Part shown: positions 1 through 6,291 of the stretch, in pieces | Layout of the letters: each line of letters opens with the position of its first letter | Numbering within the stretch: position 1 is the stretch's first letter | Assembly (NCBI GenBank): GCA_903958995.1 | Contig: CAJBVG010000005.1 | Location: 1-8,740 of the forward strand | DNA from: an uncultured bacterium | Lineage (GTDB): Bacteria > Bacteroidota > Bacteroidia > Sphingobacteriales > Sphingobacteriaceae | DNA: 8,740 nucleotides | Reading direction: 5' to 3' | Translations under genes and position numbers: made by a program | Notes under the pieces: model-generated | Told to the model about the DNA's origin: nothing | The model's database searches: none | The model's input: only the letters and a program-made list of their open reading frames with translations

Positions 1-174
1 GGCATCTACGATTACATGATTGGATTTAAAATCCCTAAATCAAACTACATCGATTATTCAAATACCGAAGGGAACTTCTTCGAAACTCGCAACTCTTACC
101 GAATATTAGTTTATTACCGAAGAACAGGGTATAGGTATGATGAGTTAATTGCAATTAAAGAGATAGGTAATTAA
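1..174 (+). CDS. C-terminal fragment of an unrecognised protein
   Basis: An open frame enters from the left edge in frame 1 and runs 57 codons to a TAA at 172-174. The visible part is rich in Tyr, Arg and Asn and ends in an alternating hydrophobic/charged stretch (ILVYYRRTGYRYDELIAIK), which suggests a beta-strand-rich C-terminus. I do not recognise a family. No catalytic motif, membrane segment or sorting signal can be seen. An uninterrupted run of this length is fairly unlikely by chance in such AT-rich DNA, so a real gene end is the best reading, but the start, size and function lie outside the window. It is separated from the next gene by about 160 bases of AT-rich sequence and is probably not co-transcribed with it. 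Confidence 0.6.
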   Translation, partial: GIYDYMIGFKIPKSNYIDYSNTEGNFFETRNSYRILVYYRRTGYRYDELIAIKEIGN

Positions 175-201
175 ATTATTGGGGTATTAAGACATAAATA
201 A

Positions 202-229
202 TAACCTAGTAACCTAATAACCTTGTAAC
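202..229. repeat. Octamer tandem repeat TAACCTNN
   Basis: TAACCTAG, TAACCTAA, TAACCTTG and a partial TAAC follow each other with an exact 8-base period. They lie in the AT-rich gap between the partial first gene and the GxxExxY gene. This is a small simple repeat with no evident function. It could be replication-slippage product. Confidence 0.6.
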
Positions 230-291
230 ACATTAGTATAATATCATAGAACCAAAAAAAACTGCATAAATAGAGGATGATAAAAGAACCT

Positions 292-301
292 GCATATATG
301 C
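292..301. repeat. Perfect 10-bp palindrome GCATATATGC
   Basis: GCATATATGC reads the same on both strands and sits about 40 bases upstream of the GxxExxY start codon. It could be an operator-like dyad or a chance palindrome in AT-rich DNA. Nothing else in the sequence decides between these. Confidence 0.35.
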
Positions 302-338
302 GGTTGTGATAATTTAATGCTGTATCTATTTTCGCTAT

Positions 339-710
339 ATGGAATCAAATGAGTTATCGGGAATAGTAATCAACAAAGCTTTTAAGGTTCATCAAGTGTT
401 AGGACCTGGTTTGTTAGAATCAGCTTATGAGAAATGTTTGATGTATGAGCTAAGTAAAGCGGGTTTAGAAGTATCAAGGCAACAAGAAATACCTTTAATC
501 TATGAGAGGATAAAAATCGATTGTAGTTATAGAGCAGATCTCATCGTGAATAATGAAGTGCTGATAAAACTAAAATCTGTGCCTTTTATAATTGATATTC
601 ATGTGGCACAAACATTAACGTATTTGAGGTTAAGTGGTATTAAGCTAGGGCTAATTATCAATTTCAATACGATTAATCTGAAGCAGGGAATTAAAAGGGT
701 TATTAGATAG
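339..710 (+). CDS. GxxExxY-family protein (PD-(D/E)XK fold) with altered catalytic site
   Basis: A 123-residue protein of usual length for the GxxExxY family (PDDEXK_3-like). The naming motif is at residues 24-30 (GLLESAY). Other family hallmarks are YRADLIV at 64-70, the HxAQxLTYLxLSGxKLGLLINF-like block at 88-109, and the C-terminal GIKRVI. In related nuclease-fold proteins the metal site is built from an Asp (here D67) and an ExK on the next strand, usually read as ELK. Here the codon is AAA, giving K77-L78-K79, so the expected catalytic Glu is replaced by Lys while D67 and K79 remain. The ATG at 339 is the first start after an in-frame TAA at 315-317, and no Shine-Dalgarno is seen. The family's function is not established. 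Members are often multicopy and found in variable regions. This copy ends five bases before the hairpin repeat array. It may be an inactive or repurposed nuclease-fold protein. Confidence 0.88.
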   Translation: MESNELSGIVINKAFKVHQVLGPGLLESAYEKCLMYELSKAGLEVSRQQEIPLIYERIKIDCSYRADLIVNNEVLIKLKSVPFIIDIHVAQTLTYLRLSGIKLGLIINFNTINLKQGIKRVIR

Positions 711-714
711 AAAT

Positions 715-1002
715 TGTGGTAGCGAAGCTACTGTGATTTTAATCTGTGCTAGCGAAGCTACTGTGATTGCGAAGCAACTGTGATTTTAATCTGTGTTAGC
801 GTAGCTACTGTGATTTTAATCTGTGCTAGCGAAGCTACTGTGATTGCAAAGCAACTGTGATTATTTATTCTGTGGTAGCGAAGCTACTGTGATTATTTAT
901 TCTGTGGTAGCGAAGCTACTGTGATATTAATCTGTGGTAGCGAAGCTACTGTGATTGCGAAGCAACTGTGATTTTAATCTGTGTTAGCGTAGCTACTGGG
1001 AT
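715..1002 (+). repeat. Mini-hairpin repeat array, 8 long and 3 short units
   Basis: Eight 23-base units start at 715, 745, 792, 822, 871, 903, 933 and 980. Each has TGTG plus one variable base, then TAGC-GAA-GCTA (GTA loop in units 3 and 8), then CTGTGAT (CTGGGAT in the last). The arms form a 4-5 bp stem around a three-base loop, so every long unit holds a GCGNAGC heptamer. Three short units (769-784, 846-861, 957-972) keep only GCGAAGC or GCAAAGC followed by AACTGTGAT. Units are separated by 7-9 AT-rich bases (such as TTTAATC or TATTTATTC) that are themselves repeated. Unit starts are 30 to 49 bases apart. The array fills the space after the GxxExxY stop codon and lies between two convergent genes. 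Stop codons and the lack of starts argue against coding. The heptamer d(GCGAAGC) is known to fold into an unusually stable DNA mini-hairpin; any role here is inference. Confidence 0.93.
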
Positions 1003-1024
1003 ATAAAAAATGCTTAATTATATT

Positions 1025-1104
1025 ATCACAGTTACTGCGTAAGCAAGCTAAAATATATCACAGATACTTCGTATACACAGTTTGAAAAGTATCACAGTTA
1101 CTTC
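1025..1104 (-). repeat. Three diverged inverted copies of the hairpin repeat
   Basis: Three segments begin with ATCACAG, the complement of the array's CTGTGAT end: 1025-1044, 1057-1080 and 1091-1104. Read on the minus strand, the middle one has the full plan of a long unit (CTGTG, arm, GAA loop, arm, CTGTGAT), but its arms are ATAC/GTAT instead of TAGC/GCTA, so several stem bases changed on both sides while pairing was kept. The first contains GCGTAAGC, a short stem with a four-base loop. The third covers the stop codon of the DUF4173 gene (complement of TTA at 1098-1100), reading GAAGTAACTGTGAT on the minus strand. They oppose the main array in orientation, so the 3' ends of both convergent genes carry the element. 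Confidence 0.75.
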
Positions 1105-2618
1105 TTCTCCAACAACAACTGCCTTGCTAAACGCTGATCTGCATAATTCCACGACAAGATTCCCTTTTTAGCATACTCTGAAATAAATAATCTCTTCTTG
1201 TTTTGCAAAATTTTATAAAATCCCTCAGCTGTCATGTACGCTTCTCTATTTACAATTAACTTGTTCTGCATAGCTTCAATTGCTTTAAGTTCATCTAAGC
1301 TATAATCCATATAGGGTAATGCTTTCGGCGACATATCAGCTAAGAAATCAAAATGTAAGAATGCTTTATCTGCATGTTTGAAATTATATTTCGTAATAAT
1401 TACATCCCAGTTAAACAAACTCAATATTAACAATACTAAAAAGAACGAATAGCTATTTTTACGAAGTAAGTGATAATTTGATTGATGATTTTTAACTTTT
1501 AAATAGATGGTATATAATCCATAAATAACAAGTAAAAGAAAGGCAAATACACCAATACGTTTATAGGCTAGATTAAAGTAATCGATGTACCAATAATTAC
1601 GAATCCCTACCGATATGCATAAGATGATATTCTGAGCTATCCACAGGTAACTTAATGTCTTTAACGTTTTTGATTTTTCGTAAAAGTTTTGATTTCTTCT
1701 AAAGTAATAAATAACAATTACTGCGGATAGTAGTATAGATAGGATAAGTAAGTAGGTGCCTTCGTGAACAAACTGTTTTAAAAACTCACCATTCCAAGTA
1801 AAATTAAACCAAACCCAATAAATATCAAACCCATTAACTAGTAATAATAATAAGTTCAATGCAACTAGCAAAAACACTCCAGATCGGAGTTCTTTCTTCA
1901 GAGATAACATAGAAATATCGTGATTATTCTGAATTCGAGTGCGCTTTATATATTCAGTAGAATTCAGTTCGGAAGGAACTATAAGTTTAAATACCGATTG
2001 AATAAATAAGAAAGAACTGAAGATTAAACCAAAAATGAATAACACTATAAAATCCTCATTAATGTATTGAAAAATATTCGGAATATATTGTATCAAAAAG
2101 GCTTCAATGGGTAGTATTAATTGATTAAACTGAGGATTAGCGTTTCTATAAATGACAATAAATATAATGATGATAAGGAGTGGGATAGTATAATATTTAT
2201 ACTTACCAATTAAGTTCTTATTTAGTTTGGTGTATTTTAATGAACTGATAAGTTTTAGGAATAATTGAAAAGGAGCACTTAACATAGTGTATATAGCAAA
2301 AAGCATAGCATATACACTATTCTTAACTGTTGGATAAACTAAAATCCCTATTGTTAAAATGATAAATAACAGATGTACCATAATGGCTATAGTACTGTAA
2401 TTATATAAAATAGACAATAAGGTAATACCTTGAGAAATTAGAGAAAATCTTAATAGTTTATTTCCAAAATGAAGTTTCCCCGTAAAAAGCAAGGCTACAA
2501 AACAAGCTATTTCGTAAAGTGCAGCATTTAATCCTAACCATTCATGGTAGAACAACATGGAAAATAGAAGGCCTAGTGTAAATACTATTAAAATAGATTT
2601 AGAGTCTTTCATGTGCAT
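1098..2618 (-). CDS. DUF4173-family multi-pass membrane protein
   Basis: A 506-residue integral membrane protein with roughly a dozen hydrophobic segments and a soluble C-terminal tail of about 95 residues (from about 410). The signature region of the DUF4173/DUF4153-type family is clear: VHEGTYLLILSILLSAVIV at 284-302, the RRNQNFY loop near 307-313, NYWYIDYFNLAYKRIGVF at 341-358, and SLFNWDVIITKYN at 400-412. The biochemical function is unknown; it acts in the cytoplasmic membrane. ATG at 2616-2618 (M1) and a second ATG two codons on (M3) are both possible starts. It lies 34 bases after the FUSC gene on the same strand, so it is probably the last gene of that transcript. Its stop codon lies inside a diverged copy of the hairpin repeat shared with the intergenic array. 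Confidence 0.85.
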   Translation of the reverse strand: MHMKDSKSILIVFTLGLLFSMLFYHEWLGLNAALYEIACFVALLFTGKLHFGNKLLRFSLISQGITLLSILYNYSTIAIMVHLLFIILTIGILVYPTVKNSVYAMLFAIYTMLSAPFQLFLKLISSLKYTKLNKNLIGKYKYYTIPLLIIIIFIVIYRNANPQFNQLILPIEAFLIQYIPNIFQYINEDFIVLFIFGLIFSSFLFIQSVFKLIVPSELNSTEYIKRTRIQNNHDISMLSLKKELRSGVFLLVALNLLLLLVNGFDIYWVWFNFTWNGEFLKQFVHEGTYLLILSILLSAVIVIYYFRRNQNFYEKSKTLKTLSYLWIAQNIILCISVGIRNYWYIDYFNLAYKRIGVFAFLLLVIYGLYTIYLKVKNHQSNYHLLRKNSYSFFLVLLILSLFNWDVIITKYNFKHADKAFLHFDFLADMSPKALPYMDYSLDELKAIEAMQNKLIVNREAYMTAEGFYKILQNKKRLFISEYAKKGILSWNYADQRLARQLLLEKK

Positions 2619-2652
2619 AAGTTTGAATAAAAACTCAAAAATGGAAGATATA

Positions 2653-3729
2653 TTATCTTATTAATGCTATTCTCATTTTTCGCAACCGTCGAACTGCTGC
2701 ATATCGTATCTTTTCGTGATAAATAAAATAACCACCAATAGCGCCCAATGTACTACCAATAAGGATATCAATAAATCTTGTATAAATTAATTGGTCTATA
2801 GAAAGGTTAGCTGGATTAGCTGTTTCCGCTAGTAAAATGGTCATTGGTGTAATGAATAGTACGGCTAAAGTATAATTTCTAACAATTAGCATTTCAATAA
2901 TAAACTGTAGGGTAATAATACTAAAACAGACCATTAAAGCTGAATTACTCCACGATAAAATAAACCAACACAAAGCCAATCCTAATAATGTTCCGAGAAT
3001 ACGATGAATGCTTCGACGCCATATGTGACGAATACTTGCACCCTGCATTACTGCTAAACAAGATACTGGTATCCAATAGGGGTTATTCATTTTAAATACT
3101 AACCCAATAAATAAAGAACCACTTATAAAACAACCAACGATAAAGGCTTCTATAAAATTGGAGTAATTATTTTTTTCAAGTTCTATTACTCTCTTCTTAA
3201 CATCATATATGGTATGTATAGTAATTAACGAATAGATTAAACCCACTACACAAGCGAACATCGTACCTAATCCTATTAATCCAATTTTATTAGGTATTGT
3301 AGATAATTCAAATGGCATACAACTAGCAATACTAGCTACAAAAATAAAAAAGAAACTACCAGGGGGATTAGTTTTTAAAGTAAGTACTAACCAATGAACA
3401 GCAAGAGCGAATAGGCCAAGAGTCAATGCAGAAACAATAGGATAGAAGCTAAATATTGAACCTACAGCAAATGAAATCATAAAGCCGAAAGAGCAAATAA
3501 GTAAGCTCAACATCCGGTCTTTAATATTTGATTTAGTTGGGAAATAAAGAATAACTAATCCAGCTAAACATGATAAAATACCACTTGATAAATTATCGAA
3601 GTATAGAGAAATTAGTAAGGGGACACCTGTGCAAATAGCAGCTAAAAGTGGAAAATGCCATAAGCGTTCAGTCTTTTTTAATAGAAACAAATAGTTTATT
3701 TCTTGTTTAACAAAACGCTTATTTAACAT
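2653..3729 (-). CDS. FUSC-family inner-membrane protein
   Basis: A 358-residue membrane protein with two halves of about five hydrophobic segments each, joined by a charged linker near 176-190. The second half carries the FUSC pattern YWIPVSCLAVMQGASIRHIWRR at 218-239, followed by HRILGTLLG at 242-250 and a late R318-x-x-D321 with IGSTLG. FUSC proteins include aromatic-acid and fusaric-acid efflux proteins such as AaeB and the YccS group, commonly about 650-720 residues with large soluble parts. This shorter form has essentially only the membrane portions, so a specific efflux substrate cannot be assigned. It follows ychF by 22 bases and precedes the DUF4173 gene by 34, which suggests co-transcription. 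Confidence 0.85.
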   Translation of the reverse strand: MLNKRFVKQEINYLFLLKKTERLWHFPLLAAICTGVPLLISLYFDNLSSGILSCLAGLVILYFPTKSNIKDRMLSLLICSFGFMISFAVGSIFSFYPIVSALTLGLFALAVHWLVLTLKTNPPGSFFFIFVASIASCMPFELSTIPNKIGLIGLGTMFACVVGLIYSLITIHTIYDVKKRVIELEKNNYSNFIEAFIVGCFISGSLFIGLVFKMNNPYWIPVSCLAVMQGASIRHIWRRSIHRILGTLLGLALCWFILSWSNSALMVCFSIITLQFIIEMLIVRNYTLAVLFITPMTILLAETANPANLSIDQLIYTRFIDILIGSTLGAIGGYFIYHEKIRYAAVRRLRKMRIALIR

Positions 3730-3751
3730 TAGTATTTAAAATTATTTTATT

Positions 3752-4849
3752 CTAAACATTAAATCTGAAGTGCATGATATCGCCATCTTCAACAATATAT
3801 TGTTTACCCTCTACACCAAGTTTTCCAGCATCTTTACAAGCAGCTTCTGAACCTAAAGTGGTGAAATCAATATATTTTATTACCTCTGCACGAATAAATC
3901 CTTTTTCGAAATCAGTATGAATTACACCTGCTGCTTGAGGAGCTGTCATTCCTTTAGTGATTGTCCAAGCACGAACTTCTTGAACTCCTGCTGTAAAATA
4001 TGTAGCTAAGTTTAATAATGAATAAGCAGCCACAATAAGTTTACTTACACCCGATTCTGTTAAACCTAAATCATCTAAAAACATTTTACGCTCTTCAAAA
4101 CTTTCTAGTTGAGCAATATCAGCTTCAATGGCTGCTGAAATGATTAATACTTGCGCATCTTCATTTTTCACAGCTTCTTTTACTTTATTAACATAATCGT
4201 TTCCAGTAAGAATTGATTTCTCATCAACATTACAAACATATAATACTGGCTTAAGAGTAAGCAACTGTAAGTCGTTGATGTGTTCTAAATCTTTCTCTTC
4301 AATATTTACTGTACGAGCAGATTTTCCTTCTAATAAAGCTTCTTTTACTAAGCTTAATATTTCGAATGCTTTCTTGGCATCTTTATCTCCAATCTTTGCT
4401 GATTTTTCTACTTTCGTAATTTTCTTTTCTACAGAATCTAAATCCTTTAATTGTAATTCCGTATCAATAATTTCTTTGTCGCGAATTGGATCTACAGAAC
4501 CATCTACGTGAACTACGTTAGGGTCATCGAAACATCTCAACACATGAATAATAGCATTGGTAGTTCTTATGTTCCCTAAGAATTGATTTCCTAAGCCTTC
4601 ACCTTTACTAGCACCTTTAACTAAACCAGCAATATCAACGATCTCGATAGTATTCGGTTGTACACGTTGAGGTTTTACTAACTCAGAAAGTTTCGTTAAA
4701 CGTTCATCCGGTACAGTTATAACACCCACATTGGGTTCGATTGTACAAAAAGGGAAGTTTGCCGCTTGCGCCTTTGCATTCGATAAACAATTAAATAATG
4801 TTGATTTTCCAACATTCGGTAATCCTACTATTCCACACTGTAATGCCAT
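3752..4849 (-). CDS. ychF: Redox-regulated ribosome-associated ATPase YchF (OLA1 type)
   Basis: A 365-residue Obg-like P-loop ATPase of full family length. The Walker A/G1 motif is GLPNVGKST at 9-17, the conserved NFPFCTIEPNVGV at 31-43 follows, then DIAGLVKGA at 72-80. The base-recognition motif is NVDE (207-210) rather than NKxD, as in YchF/OLA1 proteins, which prefer ATP over GTP. H114 aligns with the histidine known to be needed for hydrolysis in E. coli YchF. A coiled-coil helical domain with many Lys and Glu spans about 130-190, and the C-terminal TGS domain (about 281-365) includes the near-invariant EVRAWTI and AAGVIHTDFEKGFIRAE blocks. The protein binds ribosomes and is linked to stress and redox responses and to translation. 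It starts 50 bases after the agmatinase gene, with no clear promoter between. Confidence 0.97.
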   Translation of the reverse strand: MALQCGIVGLPNVGKSTLFNCLSNAKAQAANFPFCTIEPNVGVITVPDERLTKLSELVKPQRVQPNTIEIVDIAGLVKGASKGEGLGNQFLGNIRTTNAIIHVLRCFDDPNVVHVDGSVDPIRDKEIIDTELQLKDLDSVEKKITKVEKSAKIGDKDAKKAFEILSLVKEALLEGKSARTVNIEEKDLEHINDLQLLTLKPVLYVCNVDEKSILTGNDYVNKVKEAVKNEDAQVLIISAAIEADIAQLESFEERKMFLDDLGLTESGVSKLIVAAYSLLNLATYFTAGVQEVRAWTITKGMTAPQAAGVIHTDFEKGFIRAEVIKYIDFTTLGSEAACKDAGKLGVEGKQYIVEDGDIMHFRFNV

Positions 4850-4856
4850 CTTCTAT

Positions 4857-4884
4857 AATTGTAAATTCTAAATTGTAAATTCTA
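4857..4884. repeat. Perfect 14-bp tandem duplication between speB and ychF
   Basis: AATTGTAAATTCTA occurs twice back to back, and a third imperfect piece (TTTGTAAATT) follows at about 4892. The repeat fills most of the 50-base gap between the agmatinase and ychF genes. No TAnnTTTG box or hairpin terminator is seen here, so read-through into ychF is likely. The repeat may be a slippage product. Confidence 0.75.
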
Positions 4885-4899
4885 AATTTTATTTGTAAA

Positions 4900-5793
4900 T
4901 TATTGTTTTTTGAATACTTCCATGTATCCCATAATACGGTAAGCTAATTTAGCTAAGGTATATTCAGATAAAATAGAACCTTCCATTGGAGCACATTCTA
5001 CGATATCAAATCCTACTACATTTTTGTTCTTGCAAGTTTCGCGAAGCAAATCTAAGGTTTCATTCCAGAATAAACCATTTGGTTCAGCTGTACCAACTGC
5101 AGGCATAATACTAGGATCAAAACCGTCTGCATCTATAGTGATGTAAACATTTTCAGTCATTTTGCCAACAATTTCATTCACCCAATTCGAATTATTTCTA
5201 ATTTGGTGTGCATAAAAGGTATGAATTTTCGGATTGCGTTTAATTTCATTCGATTCTTCGATGCATTGTGCGCGTATACCGGCTTGGCATAAGTTAATGC
5301 CCATATCTTTTACTCTTGCCATTACTGAGGCGTGTGAGTAAATATTATCATGATATGATTCACGTAAGTCAGAATGAGCATCTATTTGCAATACCGTAAG
5401 GTTATCGAATTTCTTAGCATATGCTTGAACAAATCCATAGGTAACAGTATGTTCAGCACCTAAGGAAACTACTGTTTTTCCTAAATCCAATAGTTTAGTG
5501 GTTTCTCTTTCAATTAAATCAACGGCTTCCTTATCTACTATACCAGTAAAGTCTAATGCTTCTAAAGTAGCCACAGGAGCAATTCTAATGGTCTCCATAT
5601 CTAATTCCTCATCATAAAACTCTACATATTGAGAGGCTTTAATAATGGCTTCTGGACCTTTAGCAGATCCCATTAAATAAGAGGAGGTGTATTCGTATGG
5701 AGCAGATTGAATTACGTACTTAGCATTTTCAAAAGAGTATAGTTCTTCTTCTTCTAATCCTAAAAAATTATGTTCTGTAGATAATACTTTCAT
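4900..5793 (-). CDS. speB: Agmatinase-family ureohydrolase
   Basis: A 297-residue ureohydrolase from the ATG at 5793. Agmatinase hydrolyses agmatine to putrescine and urea in polyamine synthesis, using a binuclear manganese centre. Metal-ligand motifs are present in order: GAEHT at 112-116, DAHSD at 138-142, and DADGFDP at 221-227. The late VECAP (265-269) is also typical. Length and motifs fit the bacterial/archaeal agmatinase branch, but arginase or another guanidino substrate cannot be excluded from motifs alone. The frame stays open 12 codons further to an ATG at 5829. I reject that start because a TATCTTTG promoter box lies between the two ATGs. The chosen start has an A-rich leader and no Shine-Dalgarno. 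An intrinsic terminator lies upstream, so the gene is transcribed separately from the DUF3276 gene and may lead the ychF-FUSC-DUF4173 run. No arginine decarboxylase gene is in the window. Confidence 0.9.
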   Translation of the reverse strand: MKVLSTEHNFLGLEEEELYSFENAKYVIQSAPYEYTSSYLMGSAKGPEAIIKASQYVEFYDEELDMETIRIAPVATLEALDFTGIVDKEAVDLIERETTKLLDLGKTVVSLGAEHTVTYGFVQAYAKKFDNLTVLQIDAHSDLRESYHDNIYSHASVMARVKDMGINLCQAGIRAQCIEESNEIKRNPKIHTFYAHQIRNNSNWVNEIVGKMTENVYITIDADGFDPSIMPAVGTAEPNGLFWNETLDLLRETCKNKNVVGFDIVECAPMEGSILSEYTLAKLAYRIMGYMEVFKKQ

Positions 5794-5807
5794 TTTTTTA
5801 ATTTTCG

Positions 5808-5815
5808 CAAAGATA
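5808..5815 (-). promoter_or_regulatory. Bacteroidetes-type -7 box for speB
   Basis: The minus strand reads TATCTTTG, an exact match to the TAnnTTTG -7 element of Bacteroidetes housekeeping promoters. It ends 14 bases before the speB ATG at 5793, which gives a very short leader. The -33 TTTG element is not convincing at the expected spacing. The box lies between this gene and the upstream terminator, as expected for an independent promoter. Confidence 0.7.
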
Positions 5816-5845
5816 AAAAATGAATGCAATTAACCCGTATAGTTA

Positions 5846-5875
5846 TAATAAAAAAGCCCTGCGAGAGCAAGGCTT
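5846..5875 (-). terminator. Rho-independent terminator of the PUR/DUF3276 gene
   Basis: On the minus strand AAGCCTTGC pairs with GCAGGGCTT (nine pairs, one a T-G wobble) around a TCTC loop, hairpin at 5854-5875, followed directly by a run of T. It begins about 10 bases past the DUF3276 stop codon. The plus strand has no comparable T tract, so it acts in one direction. Confidence 0.88.
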
Positions 5876-5884
5876 AATAATTTC

Positions 5885-6205
5885 TTAGATTTCAAAATCA
5901 ATGTCTGGGCTACTAGGAGCAGCACCATTATAATCTTCATATCTGCGTTCAATTACTTCTTGATTTGATTTTATGTATTCTACTGTGTCAGTTAGACCTT
6001 CCATAAACTTCTCAAAATCTTCTTTGTAAAGGAAAATCTTATGTTTCACGAACACTCCGTCTTCCATTCTTTTCTTACTCTCGGTGATTGTAATGTAATA
6101 ATCGTTACTACGAGTCGATTTCACATCAAAAAAATAAGTTCTTTTACCAGCTCTTACTTTTTTTGAATACACCTCTTCTCTGTCTTTGTTATCAAATTCT
6201 CCCAT
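5885..6205 (-). CDS. PUR-family DNA/RNA-binding protein (DUF3276)
   Basis: A 106-residue protein of the DUF3276 family, common in Bacteroidota and related to the PUR-alpha fold; the spirochaete relative in Borrelia is a nucleic-acid-binding regulator. The PUR-like repeat is visible as VYSKKVRAGKRTYFFDVK (12-29), then the strand pattern DYYITITESKK (35-45), FVKHKIFLYKEDFEKF (52-67) and a helix to about 85. The C-terminal tail is acidic and low in complexity. It probably binds single-stranded DNA or RNA in the cytoplasm; the target here is unknown. A hairpin terminator follows the gene, and a near-consensus -7 box lies about 28 bases before the ATG, so it can be transcribed alone. Confidence 0.9.
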   Translation of the reverse strand: MGEFDNKDREEVYSKKVRAGKRTYFFDVKSTRSNDYYITITESKKRMEDGVFVKHKIFLYKEDFEKFMEGLTDTVEYIKSNQEVIERRYEDYNGAAPSSPDIDFEI

Positions 6206-6232
6206 GTTTGTTTTAACTAATTATGAAGTAAA

Positions 6233-6240
6233 TAAAAGTA
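6233..6240 (-). promoter_or_regulatory. Candidate -7 box for the DUF3276 gene
   Basis: The minus strand reads TACTTTTA, one mismatch (final G to A) from TAnnTTTG. A TTTTG lies 22 bases further upstream as a possible -33 element. The leader to the ATG at 6205 would be short, as for speB. This is weaker than the speB box because the last base of the motif is off consensus. Confidence 0.4.
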
Positions 6241-6247
6241 TTTAATT

Positions 6248-6263
6248 CCAAACTTCCAAACTC
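6248..6263. repeat. Two-copy octamer CCAAACT(T/C)
   Basis: CCAAACTT is followed directly by CCAAACTC in the 86-base gap between the ABC transporter and DUF3276 genes. On the minus strand this gives repeated GTTTGG, overlapping the stretch where a -33 element would lie. It could be an operator half-site pair or a chance duplication. Confidence 0.3.
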
Positions 6264-6291
6264 AAAACAAACCATTTGCCTCTAATTTAAA

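Noticed and set aside
175..338. Exact Bacteroidetes promoter for the GxxExxY gene
   Set aside because: I find no TAnnTTTG on the plus strand in this gap. AT-rich TATAAT-like strings such as that near 237 are expected by chance in such sequence.
715..1002. CRISPR array
   Set aside because: Spacers are only 7-9 bases (or contain a short unit) and are themselves repeated AT-rich sequence, and no cas gene is present. CRISPR spacers would be unique and about 30 bases long.
715..1002. Bidirectional intrinsic terminators
   Set aside because: The hairpins are only 4-5 bp with three-base loops and are followed by CTGTGATT rather than a T tract. They lack the form of the real terminator at 5846-5875.
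711..1097. Repetitive peptide encoded by the array
   Set aside because: One frame is open through single units, but the short units bring in TGA stops and no start codon with a plausible leader is present. On the minus strand, stops follow shortly after the DUF4173 gene.
715..1104. CRP-like binding sites (TGTGA and TCACA half-sites)
   Set aside because: TGTGA occurs in each unit in one orientation, but I see no TGTGA and TCACA pair at the six-base spacing of a CRP site. The half-sites are part of the repeat unit, and the location between gene 3' ends does not suit a promoter regulator.
4275..4511. Plus-strand open frame inside ychF
   Set aside because: It lies wholly antisense to well-conserved ychF codons, is Ser/Phe-rich low-complexity sequence and resembles no family; it is a shadow frame.
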